Shown piece after piece: positions 1 to 12,664 of a stretch of 64,000 bases of DNA (the stretch's first letter is position 1; each line of letters opens with the position of its first letter). The position numbers and the translations under genes are program-made. The notes below the pieces were generated by a model. That model had not been told where the DNA came from. It searched no databases and was given only the letters and a program-made list of their open reading frames with translations. The DNA is from Tubulanus polymorphus (lineage: Eukaryota; Nemertea; Palaeonemertea; Tubulaniformes; Tubulanidae): NCBI RefSeq assembly GCF_964204645.1, contig NC_134027.1, forward strand, positions 15,240,485 to 15,304,484, in the 5' to 3' direction.

Positions 1-2780
1 AACTTCACTTATTTCAAATACTCCATAAGGTTGTGGTTCCATCATTGCCCATCTATAAAGATTATTTGCATCTATATATAATAACTTATATCCAAGATTA
101 TCATTTACATTGAAATATCTATCACCTAATACACCTGAAACTCCTCTTATAGATTTTTCAAATAATAATAATTGATCTATATTTGTTAACAAATCCATTT
201 TTATATCTGTAAATTTTAAACCACAATCCCAAGTTAATCCTGGTGATGAATAACAATGGCAAGGATCAATATTAAAATATTTTAGGTTTACATCTCTAAA
301 CCTTTCAAATATATCAGTCAATAGTAATACATCTGATTTTAAATATGAATCTACCAATTGTCCATGTTTTTTTATCTTAAAATGATTCCAAATATTCAAT
401 GTTCTATTATATACTTCATCTTTAACATATTCATTTTTTAATTCATCATAGAATTGTTCTTTTAATAATTCAGTTATATTGAAATCATTATGCGATTTAT
501 AAAATGAATATGGTATTGCGCCTTTATATCTCATTAATTGAAAATCATCATTATTTGGATAGTGTTGCTTTAATATTTTTAATTCATCATCAACTTATGA
601 TTTTGATAAATTATCAAATGAACTACTTAAAAATCTATATGAATCTATAAATCTTAGACACCCAAATTGGAATGATATATAATTCTCAGATGTTTTAGCT
701 AACATTTTAAATTTATAAGTTGGTATTTTATCTTTTGATCTATTTGAATTTAATCTTTCTATTTCATTATTGATTTCTTCTATTTTATGGCATAGCTGTT
801 TGATGAATAAATGAGCATCATATCCTGATAAATTATGAAATATTACTGGAACAAAATTGATTTTCTTAGCTTGTAAGTTACAATTCTCATGCGCTGCGCC
901 TCTAAACTTTCCATTCAAATGATCATCGTCTCTTACTTTTTTATCTTTTAGATTAAACGTCTTTTCGCAATAATAACATTTATCAGCAAACTCAAATTCT
1001 TCTTTATCTTCTTCTGTCATTATAATTTCTTTATTTGTATCTAATACTTTACTAAATTTGATTTCATACTCAATTAATAGGTCACAAAAATGATTGATAA
1101 CATTTTCATTTCTATAATTATAATATTCACTTTTAATTAGTTCTGGATAATCAGATTATATATATAACCCGATAGCTGCAGCTGATTGATGAATCTTTTT
1201 AATAGTATTTGTTATTAGAGGATCTGAAAAATCAATTATATCATTTTCATTAGAATTTAATTTCTTTCTTTTATGATATATTTCTTTTCTATCTTGATCA
1301 GTTAATTCTTTATTTAATGATTCAAAATCTCCATATATATAACAATTGGTACTTTATTCTTGTAATTATATTTTTGAATTCAAATACTTTATCCTTTTCA
1401 TTTGGTAAAACTATTTTACAATAATCATGATTTTCACATAATTGTTTATGATTTAATAATGCACTTTCAGTTCTGAATTTAGTTATACATTTTCTACATA
1501 TATATATTTTATTATCAAAATCATTTTCTGATTTGAAAAATAAATCAATACGTTTAATATTTATCCACATATAATGATTCTCATAATATAGTATATCTAT
1601 AACATCATTTGAATTATAATCTTTTGATAAGTATAGAGGTTCTAATGTATAATGTTTAATATTATTACCTTTTGTTTTTGGCAATTTGACTAAATCAAAC
1701 AGATTTATCTTTATATTATCTCTTTCTATTTTTGGGATATTTTTAATTCTAACAGGATAATTGTCTATCTTATAATTATTTTCAAATGGTTTGTAATTTG
1801 ATACTCTACAAATATTATCAGTTGCAGGATGTAAGCAACTAATTATTGACCATAGAAAGCATTTATCATCAGAAGTGTGTACATTTATAACAGCATTAGT
1901 TATAAATGGTAATTTGATATAACTTGATCCGTTAATATTATCATCTTTATAATATGATAAATCATTTTCATCAATTGGTTTTGATTTAGTTAACTTATTA
2001 TATTTTGTGTTATAAACATGTAAAGTCATAAATATTATTTCATCAAAAATTAAACCAGACCCTTCAAAATATTTCTCTTCTATTTTACTTTTTATTTCAT
2101 TATAACATTTATCTAATTTATCATCTATATGTTGTTTTGAAATAATATGTTGTGAGTGGGAATTTATATTATATATTGATTTATCTTCAGATTTTATGAA
2201 TTTAACTTTAGAAGATATACTAATTTTAGGGTATTCAACATCAGTAATTATTCTTATAATATTTTCTAAATGTTTTTTATTTTCTTTTAATGTTTTACCT
2301 TTATGAAATTTAAACTCGATAGCTGCTGGACCAATATCACTTTTAAATGCTTCAGTTATCTCTTATTTCTTTTTTATTATCTAATGAATTAATATAATTT
2401 CTAACATCTTCCATGTATGGTCTTTTATTATTTAATTTATTTTTTCTTTTAATTGTCTTCTGTTTCTTATCATTATCATTATCAAAATATTCTTCACCTA
2501 AAATATCATTATTGATATTTCTAATATGACTTTTAGATTTTAAATGTTCTTTATAATATCTTTTATCACTGAATGATTGATTACATGCATCACATTTGTA
2601 TGTTTCTTTTTCATTCTTCAATTCCTCTAATTTATTTTCTAATATATCATCTTTATATTCTAATTTCAATTTATTTTCTAAATGTGTTCTAGTTTTTTTG
2701 TGTCTTGCTTTTTGAGATTTATCTATATCAATTTTACATGTTGAACAGTAGTACTTATTTGCTTCCATTTTAATATCCAA
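1..2780 (-). pseudogene. Protein-primed DNA polymerase B with N-terminal zinc fingers, broken (E1)
   Basis: Family B, protein-primed polymerase of the Maverick/Polinton type; in intact elements it replicates the element DNA. Reading leftwards from 2,780: two C2H2-like fingers in the first ~100 residues, a conserved stretch beginning GPAAIEF, a Cys/His cluster (YICRKC..., ~1,500), the Exo I region near 1,340 (GDFES), a CxxC/HNH-like cluster with DDHLNGKFRGAAH (~930), Exo II (HNLSGYDAHLF, ~830), the Exo III region YLKSD (~345) and motif A (DANNLY, ~80). Motifs B and C lie off the window. The frame is broken at least four times: a frameshift near 2,355, a frameshift near 1,350, a stop near 1,158 and a stop near 596. 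It aligns along its length with the E3 polymerase, which shows that the finger region is continuous with the polymerase. Confidence 0.85.
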
Positions 2781-2818
2781 TTTTTATTAAAATTGATTTT
2801 ACATATTTTATTCGAAAT

Positions 2819-3151
2819 CTATTTCTTTTCATTCTTACCTTTGTATATGAAATAGAAATTTCCAGAACATAATTCTCCTAAATCTTCACTTGATAATCTA
2901 TGAAATCTATCTGGTAAATATGTTCTGAATTTATATGTATTTCCTTTTAATCCTTCATATTCTAAGTGGATAACTAATTTATCTCCATATTTGTTAGTAA
3001 CTGTATCAATATTTGTAATTAGATATTTCTTATGAATTGTTAATTCTGTTAACTTTTTGAATTTATAATCTACAGATTTTACATTTGTGATATCTTTAAT
3101 TCTATCTAGAAATGATTTGTTGTTCTCACTGTGTACTTGTTTACTCTCCAT
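2819..3151 (-). CDS. Small conserved Polinton protein, function unknown (E1)
   Basis: An intact 110-residue frame. It is the gene nearest the element end, 60 bp inside the terminal hairpin and divergent from nothing: it reads the same way as PolB and lies just upstream of it. The sequence is rich in short beta-type segments (KKYLITNID, KLVIHLEYEG, YKFRTYLPDRF) and ends FYFIYKGKNEKK, a pattern I associate with small terminal genes of invertebrate Mavericks. An OB-like, DNA-binding fold is a guess. The same C-terminus survives as a fragment at 22,322-22,417 in E3, so the gene was ancestral to both elements. No Cys cluster, signal peptide or membrane segment is visible. Confidence 0.6.
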   Translation of the reverse strand: MESKQVHSENNKSFLDRIKDITNVKSVDYKFKKLTELTIHKKYLITNIDTVTNKYGDKLVIHLEYEGLKGNTYKFRTYLPDRFHRLSSEDLGELCSGNFYFIYKGKNEKK

Positions 3152-3210
3152 TTTAATGACATATTTTTCATTAAAATAAATTGTAGAAGTTATTTGATTT
3201 ATATTTTAGG

Positions 3211-3362
3211 AGTAATAGGGAATATGTTGTTCTAGATTAAAGGTTGAGAGGTTGAGTGAGTAGAAAATGAAAAATAAATTCGAGTGTGTGAGAATTTATT
3301 TTTCATTTTTTACTCACTCGACCTTTCGATCTTTGATCTAGAACAACATATTCCCTATCACT
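3211..3362. repeat. Terminal hairpin of E1
   Basis: Inverted repeat with arms of about 68 bp: 3,211 AGTAATAGGGAATATG... pairs with ...CATATTCCCTATCACT at 3,362. The loop is ~15 bp around GTGTGTGAG. Each arm carries the paired motif GGTTGAGAGGTTGAG or its partner GATCGAAAGGTCGAG. The outer arm forms the element tip. Confidence 0.8.
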
Positions 3363-6300
3363 CATATCAATATATACGTACATCTCTGAATTTCGTTCTT
3401 TGGGCTTTGGTCCGTTTCTCCGAGGCATTCCAACCACCCTTACGATTTCAACTTTTTCCGCGTTTGGAGAGGCGCCCTCCTTCGAGGATTCGTTCGACGA
3501 TTTAGCCACTCATGAATGATAATCTCCCTGACGGAGGTGGTGTGATCCACCCCTTTTCGGACTCCCTCCCTGAGTCCGTTCGACATCAGCTAACTTATGT
3601 AGCGACGTTCACCTTCCCCCACCACGAGGAATCACGTGTCCGGAAGCGTGCAAACCCGCTTCCCTGAGGAGACTTTGTGTCGCGATAGGACACCGGAGCC
3701 GCCCGCTTATAATAATTCCCCCCATTACGATACATTGAGCTCATTCAATTTAATACGTATAACTTCTAATTTCTTAAGAAATTCTCAGTTGTATCTCAGA
3801 AAATCTTCATCAGAACACACACAATGACCTACAAATAGACAATCAACAGAATATTTGTAAATAAGTATTCATTTACTGTTCACAAGTTTTAAAAGTCATA
3901 GTCATTGTGAAGTGAAATGAGTTAGGTTATCTGTCGTATATGTAACGTTTTACGCGTTCTAGCATTTTGCCTAGTGTGAAGGCACATGTACCAGTTAAAA
4001 TTGTTGAAGCAAGTTCTTCATAAAAGACACCAACGTGATATCTAAAATGTATATCTATGTAAATATATGTATGGTGAGTTCATGTTTTCTGGACGAACAC
4101 TGGAGTTATACTGATGAATCCTCTTCTCTTACGAATGCCCCCTCTCTTCTTACGAATGAATCCTCTCCTCTTTTACGGATCACCAAGAGATGTATCTCAT
4201 CTCCGGGAATGAAAATCGGTATTGTAATTATCATAATTTAGGTAAGGTAAATGCTTTAGGCAATATAGGCGACGTTACGAGTCCTCCTGCGTCCACATAA
4301 CTAAGGCGAGTATAGTTAAGATAGTTGTACCTCCACAGGAAAAAAAAAGATAGTGCTCAACATTCCGGAGACTGCAGTGGCTTTAGAGAAATGCAAAAAT
4401 CCCCGACTACACTCAGGTGTGCGACTCCCGGAACTCCCACGGCTTGATGTGAGAAATGTTACTGCACACAGCATCACGCCTAGGGTGATTGGCCACTCAA
4501 CCCGAACATGATACGCGGTAACCAGCGCACGCTTACTCCGGTCCCGAAATCGCCCTATCTCATTCTATAAGGGACTCGGGTCCCAACACTCACCCGCTGG
4601 CGTGACAGCACGTCCAACGCCTCAGGATACAAAGCCGACGAACGCTGCATCGTACATCGAAGGACCCCGGGGCCTTATCCGGTGATCCTCTACTGCCGAG
4701 TCCGCAACACACCTGCTACACCACAATTCAGGGGTACTCGCACATATAAATAAGCCACAAACAACCAAAATCAACCTAAATGACCACGTGTTTAAAGGAA
4801 AATGAATCGATGTACACTTTATTTTCTATCGACTATAATTGCTCTCTGACGTATATTCTTCCACTACCGGCGACTCAGCTCTATCTATGTCGACACTAAA
4901 TTGCGAGGCTCCCATCTGCTCACCGGAGCGTACCTGTGAGAAAGGAAATAACTCGACTTTATATACGCGGACTTAATTATCCCACACCGAAACTTTCGCG
5001 AAGCACGTGACTCAAGGTTCGTCATACAAAACGTTACGGGGACATATATTTATTTCACACTATTAAACGAGGTCATCTCCCTCCACAAAATGTAACTTAA
5101 ATACTACTACTATACGCGGGCATACACACTCCCGTCCGAACGGTACAACTAGCTCGCCTCGGGCCCCGACATATTAACATTGCACGTATAAACTTTATCT
5201 ATCCACTTATTCCTACATCATAGGGCGTTAAGCATTAAACTACGACTAAGGGACACATATTTCCCTTGGAAACATATAGGGGACTTGTTTTACTATATAC
5301 ACAAAGGTACGGACGACTCAACTACGACGCGTACAAATTCCTGGCCCTCAACTAATAACGCGCCCATGCGGCGCCACAGCCCCGCAGGGCGGACACACGA
5401 CGAAACTCAACCACTTACATCTTGCAGCGACTACTTTCTTCTTCTTTACCCCACAACGGTTCAGAGAAGACTGTCCGAGTCGGCGAATCGTGCGCCTTTT
5501 ATTTCGAGATTACCGACTGCGGAGTGTCGCGTCACGCTTTTTGTTGACTTCGCGCCGCGTGAGTGACTGTGCTCGGTTCGGACTTTCGAAGTGCTCCAAA
5601 CTCCTCATTTCTTCACCGATTTCTTTCAAGTAAACATTTCCTGAAAGCTTCTTTTTGGGGTAAGCGGATAAAATAATAAGAACCATAAGAAAAATTCTTT
5701 CCTTTGTACCGGAACGGAGAGAAGGGCGCGCAGAAACCGGTCTCGGCAGCCGGCGCGCGCTTCAAACCCCGGATAAAACGCTCGTAGCAAATTATAACTT
5801 CAGATTTCTTCACCAACGTTCCAGCGTACCTCAAAACTATCTAATATTCACAGCTATTCACTCGGAAAATATCACGAGATTTCAATTTAATTACAAAAGG
5901 AAAACGCCGATTATCTGAAGCGTGACGAATGAGGACATGGGAATGATTGACAGGGTTACGTCACATTCATAAACAACTCGCACGTGGCATTCGGTTCGGC
6001 GCAACCTGATACTAAATGATACTAGACTCCACAAATCAGCACTCCCCAAATCCGACCCGACGCATAGGAGAATGGGTGAGAATGCCACGAATCGCACGTC
6101 TACTAACTCGATTTTCCTCATGACTCCGAAAAAGAAGGCAACTCACTGTTTATTGTCAAGGTAGGGATTTCAGGTTGAAAATTTCTATGTGTCCTATGTG
6201 TCTTTCTAATAGCTTAAAATGTAGAAGGGGATAGCATAAGCATACAGCACTTTACAGAATCAAAATTGGTCAAGCGGTTCAAAAGTTATAAGCAATCTAA

Positions 6301-9300
6301 GCGTGGAAATTTGGGGTATTTTTGTCATTCGAATACACTTTAGTTCATTTCCAATGAAAGTATCAGACAGGAAGTGTCTAGTTTTTGCTGCTTTTTAGCC
6401 AGATAAAGGAATTAAATTCGACATTAAAACCAATATAACTCCGAGAATTTGTATCTGTTTAAAACCAAACTTGTTGGTCAGTATGTTGTCTATACAAAGT
6501 TTGTTTAGATTCATGTAAGTAATTGCACAAATATGTAAATTAGGCTAATTTGCATACTTATTATCTAATCAATACCCACTTCTATAACCATTAACACGCA
6601 ATACTATAGTTTATTTCTCAAGATAAATGATACTTAAGACATGGAATATCAATTTTGAGATAATACACCGAAGATATCACGCATCAGGGTGATACCGATT
6701 ACCACAGTAACCATAAGGTAAGTATCAAGGCGGCCATCTTGAATCTAATTAACTACATCTTTAATGTATTTAGTTGATTCGATATGGCCTTATAGACCTT
6801 TATTATTTGAAATAACTAATCTTAGTGGATGAGTTCAATGTTTTAAAGCCTTCTGAATTAAAAGATACTAATAATATCATTATATTTCAGATACTCACTT
6901 GCCGCAGAAGAATAGGATAAAGCATTGAAGAGATTACTACATGGTTTTCCGAAATTAAATCAAATTGAAATGAAAAAGCCTTTGTTTTTCTTTAGATCCC
7001 TAGGCCCTAACAGATTTACCCATGAAATATCTATATCATGATATCTCAAATTGAGGCTCGAGGAATGGCGGCCATCTTGTTTTGCGTCGATATTTCATCG
7101 GAAAGTCAATTTTAAAAAAGTATGTCATGTTTGGTATCTAATTAAAGGTCTTTCTTTCTTGGCAAGTCATTCGAATGAAAAAGAAATATAATCCTATATA
7201 ATCCTCTAGATAATATAATCCTCTAGAATCTATTTGATTAACCATTGGTTGGTGGGTATTTTAGGCCTAGCAGCGGCAGTTATTTAGCGAAAGGGTCAAT
7301 TGGAATTGAAAAATCATGAACAAATGAATAACAACTGCTTTTCAGAGGGATATCCTAGTATTCAAGATGAGATGATTACCTAAAGGTGAAGCAGATAGGA
7401 AAAATAAAATTTCTTTTTAGCAAAAAATGAGCTAAAATTTAGACAAAACTTGGATTCTTGTGCAAAAAACTCAAATTTTTAAATTGGGTAGGCCTAACCA
7501 TTATTCGTCTTATATATTGCCGATTTCGTAATAAAGTATGAGTTTATTGAGTGAAAGTAGTGTTTTACTTGCTAAATTGACATTTAGAGTGGTAGAAATG
7601 AACCAGGAAGTGTTTTGATTGATCAGCTGACAGCCGGTGTGGAGCCGGTAGTGACCCGGATGTAAACAATTTGAAGCGCTTGCCGACTTTAGGTCAAAAT
7701 CCGCGAAAGACTACTAAATCAATCTTAAAAGTAATAATTGAAAACAATATATAAAGTATCTTATTTTATTATGTAGTAGTGTGCAAGTTGTTAAAATTAT
7801 TAATTTTAGCGTATGAGCACTTTGAATTATGTTCACGAGTTTTTCCGAGTGATACAGGGCCTACCAAAACTTGCACGCACCGACATGCTCTACTTGAAAC
7901 ATGTTCTTATAATATTCTGAGGTCAAATATCCAGCCAATCAGCAGCCGGCTCGCGGATTTGACCCAAAAAATTGCATGCGTTTTTCACGTGTTTGAAAAA
8001 TGCATGAACAAACATGGCCGCCATCTTGCGTCCTAGAAATGAACTACGACTTATTGCTCCGTAACTGTAGCGTTTCGTAGTTAGTATACATTAAAACTCT
8101 GGCATGTCTCTGCATCTACATGGTACCTGAAAAATACTCACCGGACGAGCGTGTGCACTCGCTCGTACCAGGTTTAATCATCGTGGTAGCGTGATCCTCT
8201 TTTGTATCCTCAGAGTATATATGTGTAAACGTGTACGTATGTAATAATGTATATAAAATGGCGTCGCTACTAAGGGTTCGCCTGCGTCGCGTAAACAACG
8301 GGAAAGATATTTATGAAGGGGTATACGACCACCACAGGAAGATATGTTAGTGTGTAGAATAACAAATGGCTCTCAGGCTTAACTCGACCTAGCACACGAG
8401 TAAGCATTTCCCGCAACCCCGGGTGTAGATTGCTGATAGATCCAAGAACGCAACGACTGGGCCGACTCGAAAACTACCCTCCGGGAACTAAGGATCGGGC
8501 CCAACCCTATATTAGAACCTACAGATAGCGATGCGCACCCTTCTGTCCACCCAATAACTCACGATCTCGTGGTTATACATGGACCCGAGTCGACCGTAAA
8601 ACACACCACGTCACCCACCCCCCGACGTGGAATTTCCTCGCTTGAGCCTAGATTGGATAGCGGAATAAACGGACACCGCCCGTCACCCGAACGGGATTGC
8701 ACTACGTTCCGCTGGACTCTATCCGTTCCGAGAGCGAGCCTCTACGCAGACCATGGACGCTCAGACCAAATCCACGGTTTTACTAGTTGACATACTCGTA
8801 CGAAATCGTTAATATAATTTCACGTACTGCGACAGCAGCTTTTATTTAACCACAAGAAATCAACATACGTCATGCTCAAAGACAAGATAGGTTCATACTC
8901 TGCAAATTCTTACATACTTACAAAAAGGGAAAAGACTATGCGATTGACACTTGCTATTAAACTTTAACCTCACGCAACGAACACATATAGACCGCGGACA
9001 TTACATAACCTTAAGGGTTGCCTATATGAATTTCATTTAAACTTAAGTACGCGCACATAGAAACCGGCCTTAGAGGCCTATAATAAAAACGACAACGAAG
9101 ACGATAATAGCTTATAATGATATCAAAAGCAATAAATATTAGACCCGTGTTAAATACTTAAGTATGAACGGGGAGAGAAGATAAGACTTAATACATAACG
9201 ATACGAATCAATCCGTCTCTAATACATGGTTGTAACTGACTAAAACAAAGCTATTTGTCACGTGACTTGTGATGCCCTTAAGAATATTTGCTAAACCACA

Positions 9301-11005
9301 TCTCAGTTGCTGTCGATGTGTGCGCTATGGACCTAGCGACCGGCATGAGCCACGCAGTTGCTGGTTTTTACTAAATTTTCGATGTGCGCGGGGTACTCGC
9401 TCACTAGCAACTAGTTGTCTCCAGTCGCTTTGTCGATGTGCGCTAGGCTTAAAGCTTATATACGGCCATATATATACACAATAAACAGTAATTGAATTCG
9501 CCGTAATACATAAGTATTAGCGAATAATAACGCGTAGGCCAACAACGTATTTACAACAGGAGGGATTCTGTGGGCTTAAGGCCCTTGATTTTCAACTCGG
9601 AAAGAAGGAATAGAGACGAACGGGTGCAAGAACCGAAACGCCGCCAGGCAGCGCTGTCCCCGGCCCGACTTCCATCCATCGTTAAAGGATGATCTCCGAG
9701 TAACTGACTAAACTAAAAAACCGCACGTCTTATATTCACGCATTGCCGACTCCGATGTGTTGCATCACTCCGCGTCGCTTCGCTGGTCGCTCAACAATGG
9801 CCGTCGAGGTAGATGTGCTTCTTCGCATTCTTCCATGTCGCTCTGCTGCCGGACTACGTCGTCTACTTGTCGATGCCGTATATCATTAAAAAGCTTAGAA
9901 CTTTTCTAACGGTGTGAAATGTGTGCAGGATCGTCCATTCGTAAAGATTAATAAGGTCTCGAAGGCGGTCGTCATGCGTGACCGCGTTCAGGACCGTCGA
10001 TTCAATCGTCGAATTCTCGGTATTTTTAGGATATGAAGGTGCCGAAATCATCTACTGGATTTGTAATATTGAGGATTATATAAGGACGTTAACTTCGTGA
10101 CTAGAAATTAGGGTGATAACTTATAATGATAGCCGTAAGACGTCGGTGTAGAAACTTAAACTCTCCCGCTAGTCGAGCGGGCCATGTGCTCGTACCGGAA
10201 GTAAACAAACCGGCGAAATCGTCTCAACTAATAAACTACAGCTCGTGTCGCCTAAAAATGATGAAATTCGTAGATGCTTTCACCGAGTCAAGACTTTATA
10301 ATCCTCTTTCAAACGGTATCGTACATGATAGCTTTCGATAATTATTTCGTGTGTAAAAGGCGAGATAAATGCTGCGGCGGTACTATTTACCACCGGGAAC
10401 AATTTCGGGATTAAGGAGTCGCGGGTTATCGTCGGCGCCGGAGTAAGGGGAAGGTATCTTCTGCAAGGTCGCTAATAAACAAGGGGAAGGAGGTCTTGAG
10501 AAATGAAATTTTGTTACATAACTATGCAAGATACACTCATGAAATTTACACCACAACAAATAACCGGTAAATTGAGTATACTGAGCAAGTTTGGCTTTAA
10601 TCGGATATAGACTACGTTTTTTATGAGCGATTGAAGATTTGAAGCGTGGAAAACGCTAATTATGACACATTTTGATCACGTGACCTGAAATCCCTAGTCA
10701 AGGCACTGTTTATTTTGAGCCGTATTCCCGGTACTCGAGATTCCCGGAGGATCAGAAACAAATAAATATTTTTCGCAAGAGAAATCAATTTTTGTATTGA
10801 CATATCGATTTATTTCTGGCAGAAAAAAATTGTTCGATTGATGTTCAACGCGTTCCATTTTTCACGGTACCGTAATTAGAAAATTCGTAGTAATCTTCTC
10901 GTCTTCCAATTTTTCAAATGGAGCTAATCTCTAAATTAACAACCAGGTCAAAATTGTTCAATCTTGCAAAATTACCGTACCGGTATCAGTTTCACCATGT
11001 CCATA
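3363..11005. other. Host-like region without recognisable gene
   Basis: Base composition is more balanced than in the Polintons, with GC-rich patches at 3,400-3,720, 4,370-5,800 and 8,350-8,800. Open frames here are short (under 95 codons), overlap on both strands and show no family motif that I recognise. Several phrases typical of metazoan intergenic DNA occur (GGCGGCCATCTTG at ~6,730, ~7,068 and ~8,018). At 9,300-9,460 the phrase TCGATGTGCGC recurs three times at about 70-bp spacing. Old repeats are likely, but I cannot define their ends. Confidence 0.5.
3722..3945 (+). repeat. Dispersed repeat, copy 1
   Basis: About 200 bp (GAGCTCATTCAATTTAAT... to ...GACAGATAACC-like text) that matches the reverse complement of 32,713-32,886 at roughly 90% by eye. 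Copy 2 lies directly beside the right target duplication of E3. The family is unknown. Confidence 0.7.
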
Positions 11006-11302
11006 AGGTCGAAGGGTCGAGTACACTCTCCCCTTCAACCTTTGACTTGAACCCCTATTATCCCTATTACTCTTAAAATATTCATATAAATGAACATTAT
11101 TTACATGAATTTCATATATTTTAAAATCATTTATATGTTAATTACAAAAGTGTGAGTAAAGTGTGAGTAATAATTCATATTTTAACAGATTTCGAATAAA
11201 AATATAAGTAAAATAAATGGATAACTAAAAGAATATAAAAGTGTGAGTAAAGTGTGAGTGAAATAGTTTATATTTTAAACATATTTCAATATTTACATTT
11301 GA

Positions 11303-11971
11303 ATGAGTTTTAATGGAAGTTTTGTTATAAAAATGAAAACAGAAGAAGAAGAACCCAAATTCAAAATCGAAATAAAAGAAACCAATAAATTATTTTCACA
11401 GTTTAACATTAAAAATTATATATCAGCAACAAATTTAGTGTCCGCAAGATATTATAAAATTGTAAATATTACTGGAATTAATCAAATATCATCAAATGAA
11501 ACATATTTAATTACTGAACTAATTGATACTTTTGATAATGGCGTTAAAAATCCTAAACTGTTGAATACAGTTTTAAAATTAAAAGGAACTTTAGATGAAA
11601 ACATAATTAATATTCTTCCAATTCCTTGCAATGAAAGAAAAAGTGATATAATACTTTCTAAAGATTACAATGATTTGATTAACTTAAGAATTGAAAAAAG
11701 ACAATTATATTATTTCAATTTTGATAATAAACAAATCATCTATAATGAAAATTCATCAAATATTGGTATTCAATGTGAATTAGATAATGAAAAATCATTC
11801 AAAGATGTTGCAGTTCAATGTTATTTAGATGATGAATTTAGAAAATTCAATCCTAATGAGAAAGTGTATTGTTATTGTGGTGGCAAATATTTAAAATCAC
11901 ATAAATCAAAGCATTATCAAACAGTTAAACATATCAATTATGAAAAGAATAATAATTCTATATTGAAATAA
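11303..11971 (+). CDS. 222-residue protein with C-terminal CxC..H..H finger (E2 left arm)
   Basis: I do not recognise the family. The frame is intact, and its Met start is supported by the same start in the right arm (20,800). The N-terminal half (~25-110) is rich in alternating hydrophobic residues (YYKIVNITGINQI, ETYLITELIDTF), which loosely recalls the small terminal protein at 2,819-3,151. The C-terminus (~190-215) has YCYCGGKYLKSHKSKH followed by KH, a compact zinc-finger-like arrangement of two Cys and several His. Two short near-repeats, GIQCELDNEKSF and AVQCYLDDEFRKF, lie at ~150-180. It lies just inside the element tip, the same place as the E1 gene, so a role in end binding or replication is possible but is only inference. 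The mirror copy at 20,135-20,800 is broken. Confidence 0.65.
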   Translation: MSFNGSFVIKMKTEEEEPKFKIEIKETNKLFSQFNIKNYISATNLVSARYYKIVNITGINQISSNETYLITELIDTFDNGVKNPKLLNTVLKLKGTLDENIINILPIPCNERKSDIILSKDYNDLINLRIEKRQLYYFNFDNKQIIYNENSSNIGIQCELDNEKSFKDVAVQCYLDDEFRKFNPNEKVYCYCGGKYLKSHKSKHYQTVKHINYEKNNNSILK

Positions 11972-12095
11972 GATTAAACTGTATGAGTAATTGGAAAATT
12001 TCAAGTATCATAACTCAAAAATAATAATTCAACTCTAAATATTCATATTCAAAATAAGATATTTCAAATTACTTTTAATTTTTTTCTTTAAATAA

Positions 12096-12332
12096 ATGGA
12101 CGATTTCAGCATTCCAACTGGGAAAAGTGATTTGAAGCATTATCTTGTAGCAGGAGGTTTAATATTGGCAGCATTATATTTTTACTATGAAATTATCAGT
12201 AAGGATCTAATGAATGAAAATAATAAATTGAGCAAGAAATTAAAGAAGCTAAATGGGAACAATCACAGAAAGAATAACAATAAAAAAGTTAATGATTTAA
12301 AAGAATTAGAGGATTTAAACAGCACCTTTTAA
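12096..12332 (+). CDS. Small single-pass membrane protein (E2 left arm)
   Basis: 78 residues. A short polar N-terminus (MDDFSIPTGKSDLKHY) leads into one hydrophobic segment at ~17-32 (LVAGGLILAALYFYY). A basic, Asn/Lys-rich tail with coiled-coil potential follows (ENNKLSKKLKKLNG). Signal-anchor topology with the tail in the cytosol is likely. Function is unknown; small membrane proteins are common in Polintons and related viruses. It lies 124 bp after the first E2 gene and 32 bp before the third, all on one strand, so they may share a transcript. The right-arm copy (19,788-20,009) has a stop four codons early. Confidence 0.6.
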   Translation: MDDFSIPTGKSDLKHYLVAGGLILAALYFYYEIISKDLMNENNKLSKKLKKLNGNNHRKNNNKKVNDLKELEDLNSTF

Positions 12333-12364
12333 TTTAATTTATTCTATATTTTTTGACTATAAAA

Positions 12365-12664
12365 ATGAGTGAAAATAAGGTATTAGAAATATTACATCTA
12401 ATATATAAAATTCAACAGAATATTAAATCAATTATTATGATTTCAGTTTTATTTTCATTCTCAGTTTATACTATAAAACAGTTGTTTTATGATAGCTGTA
12501 AAATTAGATATACAGAATTAAAAGATAACATAAATTATATTTCAGATAGAATTAATAATATTAAGTGTTGTGAAATATGTAATAAAAGATATAAAAGTAA
12601 AAAGAGTTTGAGAAATCACATGTTTATTCATGAACTTGATGAAAAATCATATGAATCAAAATAA
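12365..12664 (+). CDS. Membrane protein with C2H2 zinc finger (E2 left arm)
   Basis: About 99 residues from the Met of MSENKVLEIL; an upstream in-frame Met adds four residues, but the right-arm copy starts at MSENK, which decides the start. A hydrophobic segment lies at ~22-40 (SIIMISVLFSFSVYTI). A helical stretch follows, and then a classical C2H2 finger near the end, CEICNKRYKSKKSLRNH with a second His four residues on. A membrane segment combined with one zinc finger is unusual. Function is unknown. The mirror copy at 19,435-19,740 is also open, with about a dozen substitutions, which suggests the protein was kept for some time after the arms formed. Confidence 0.65.
   Translation: MSENKVLEILHLIYKIQQNIKSIIMISVLFSFSVYTIKQLFYDSCKIRYTELKDNINYISDRINNIKCCEICNKRYKSKKSLRNHMFIHELDEKSYESK

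Larger units (their letters stand above)
1..3362 (-). mobile_element. Polinton/Maverick E1, right-hand end (cut by window edge)
   Basis: This is the end of a Maverick/Polinton DNA element. It holds a broken protein-primed PolB, a small conserved gene and a terminal hairpin at 3,211-3,362. The hairpin's outer arm starts AGTGATAGGG when read inwards, close to the AGTAATAGGG ends of the neighbouring elements. The other end lies outside the window, so no target duplication can be confirmed; the 6 bases after the element are CATATC, the predicted duplication. AT content rises sharply inside the element relative to the flank at 3,363. Confidence 0.85.

Noticed and set aside
3303-3509. 68-codon frame on minus strand (and overlapping 73-codon frame on plus)
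   Set aside because: It runs out of the E1 hairpin into host DNA and shows no domain; the frame is an accident of the junction.
5285-5834. Short frames in the GC-rich stretch as exons
   Set aside because: No splice context, no recognisable domain, and frames open on both strands as expected for GC-rich DNA.
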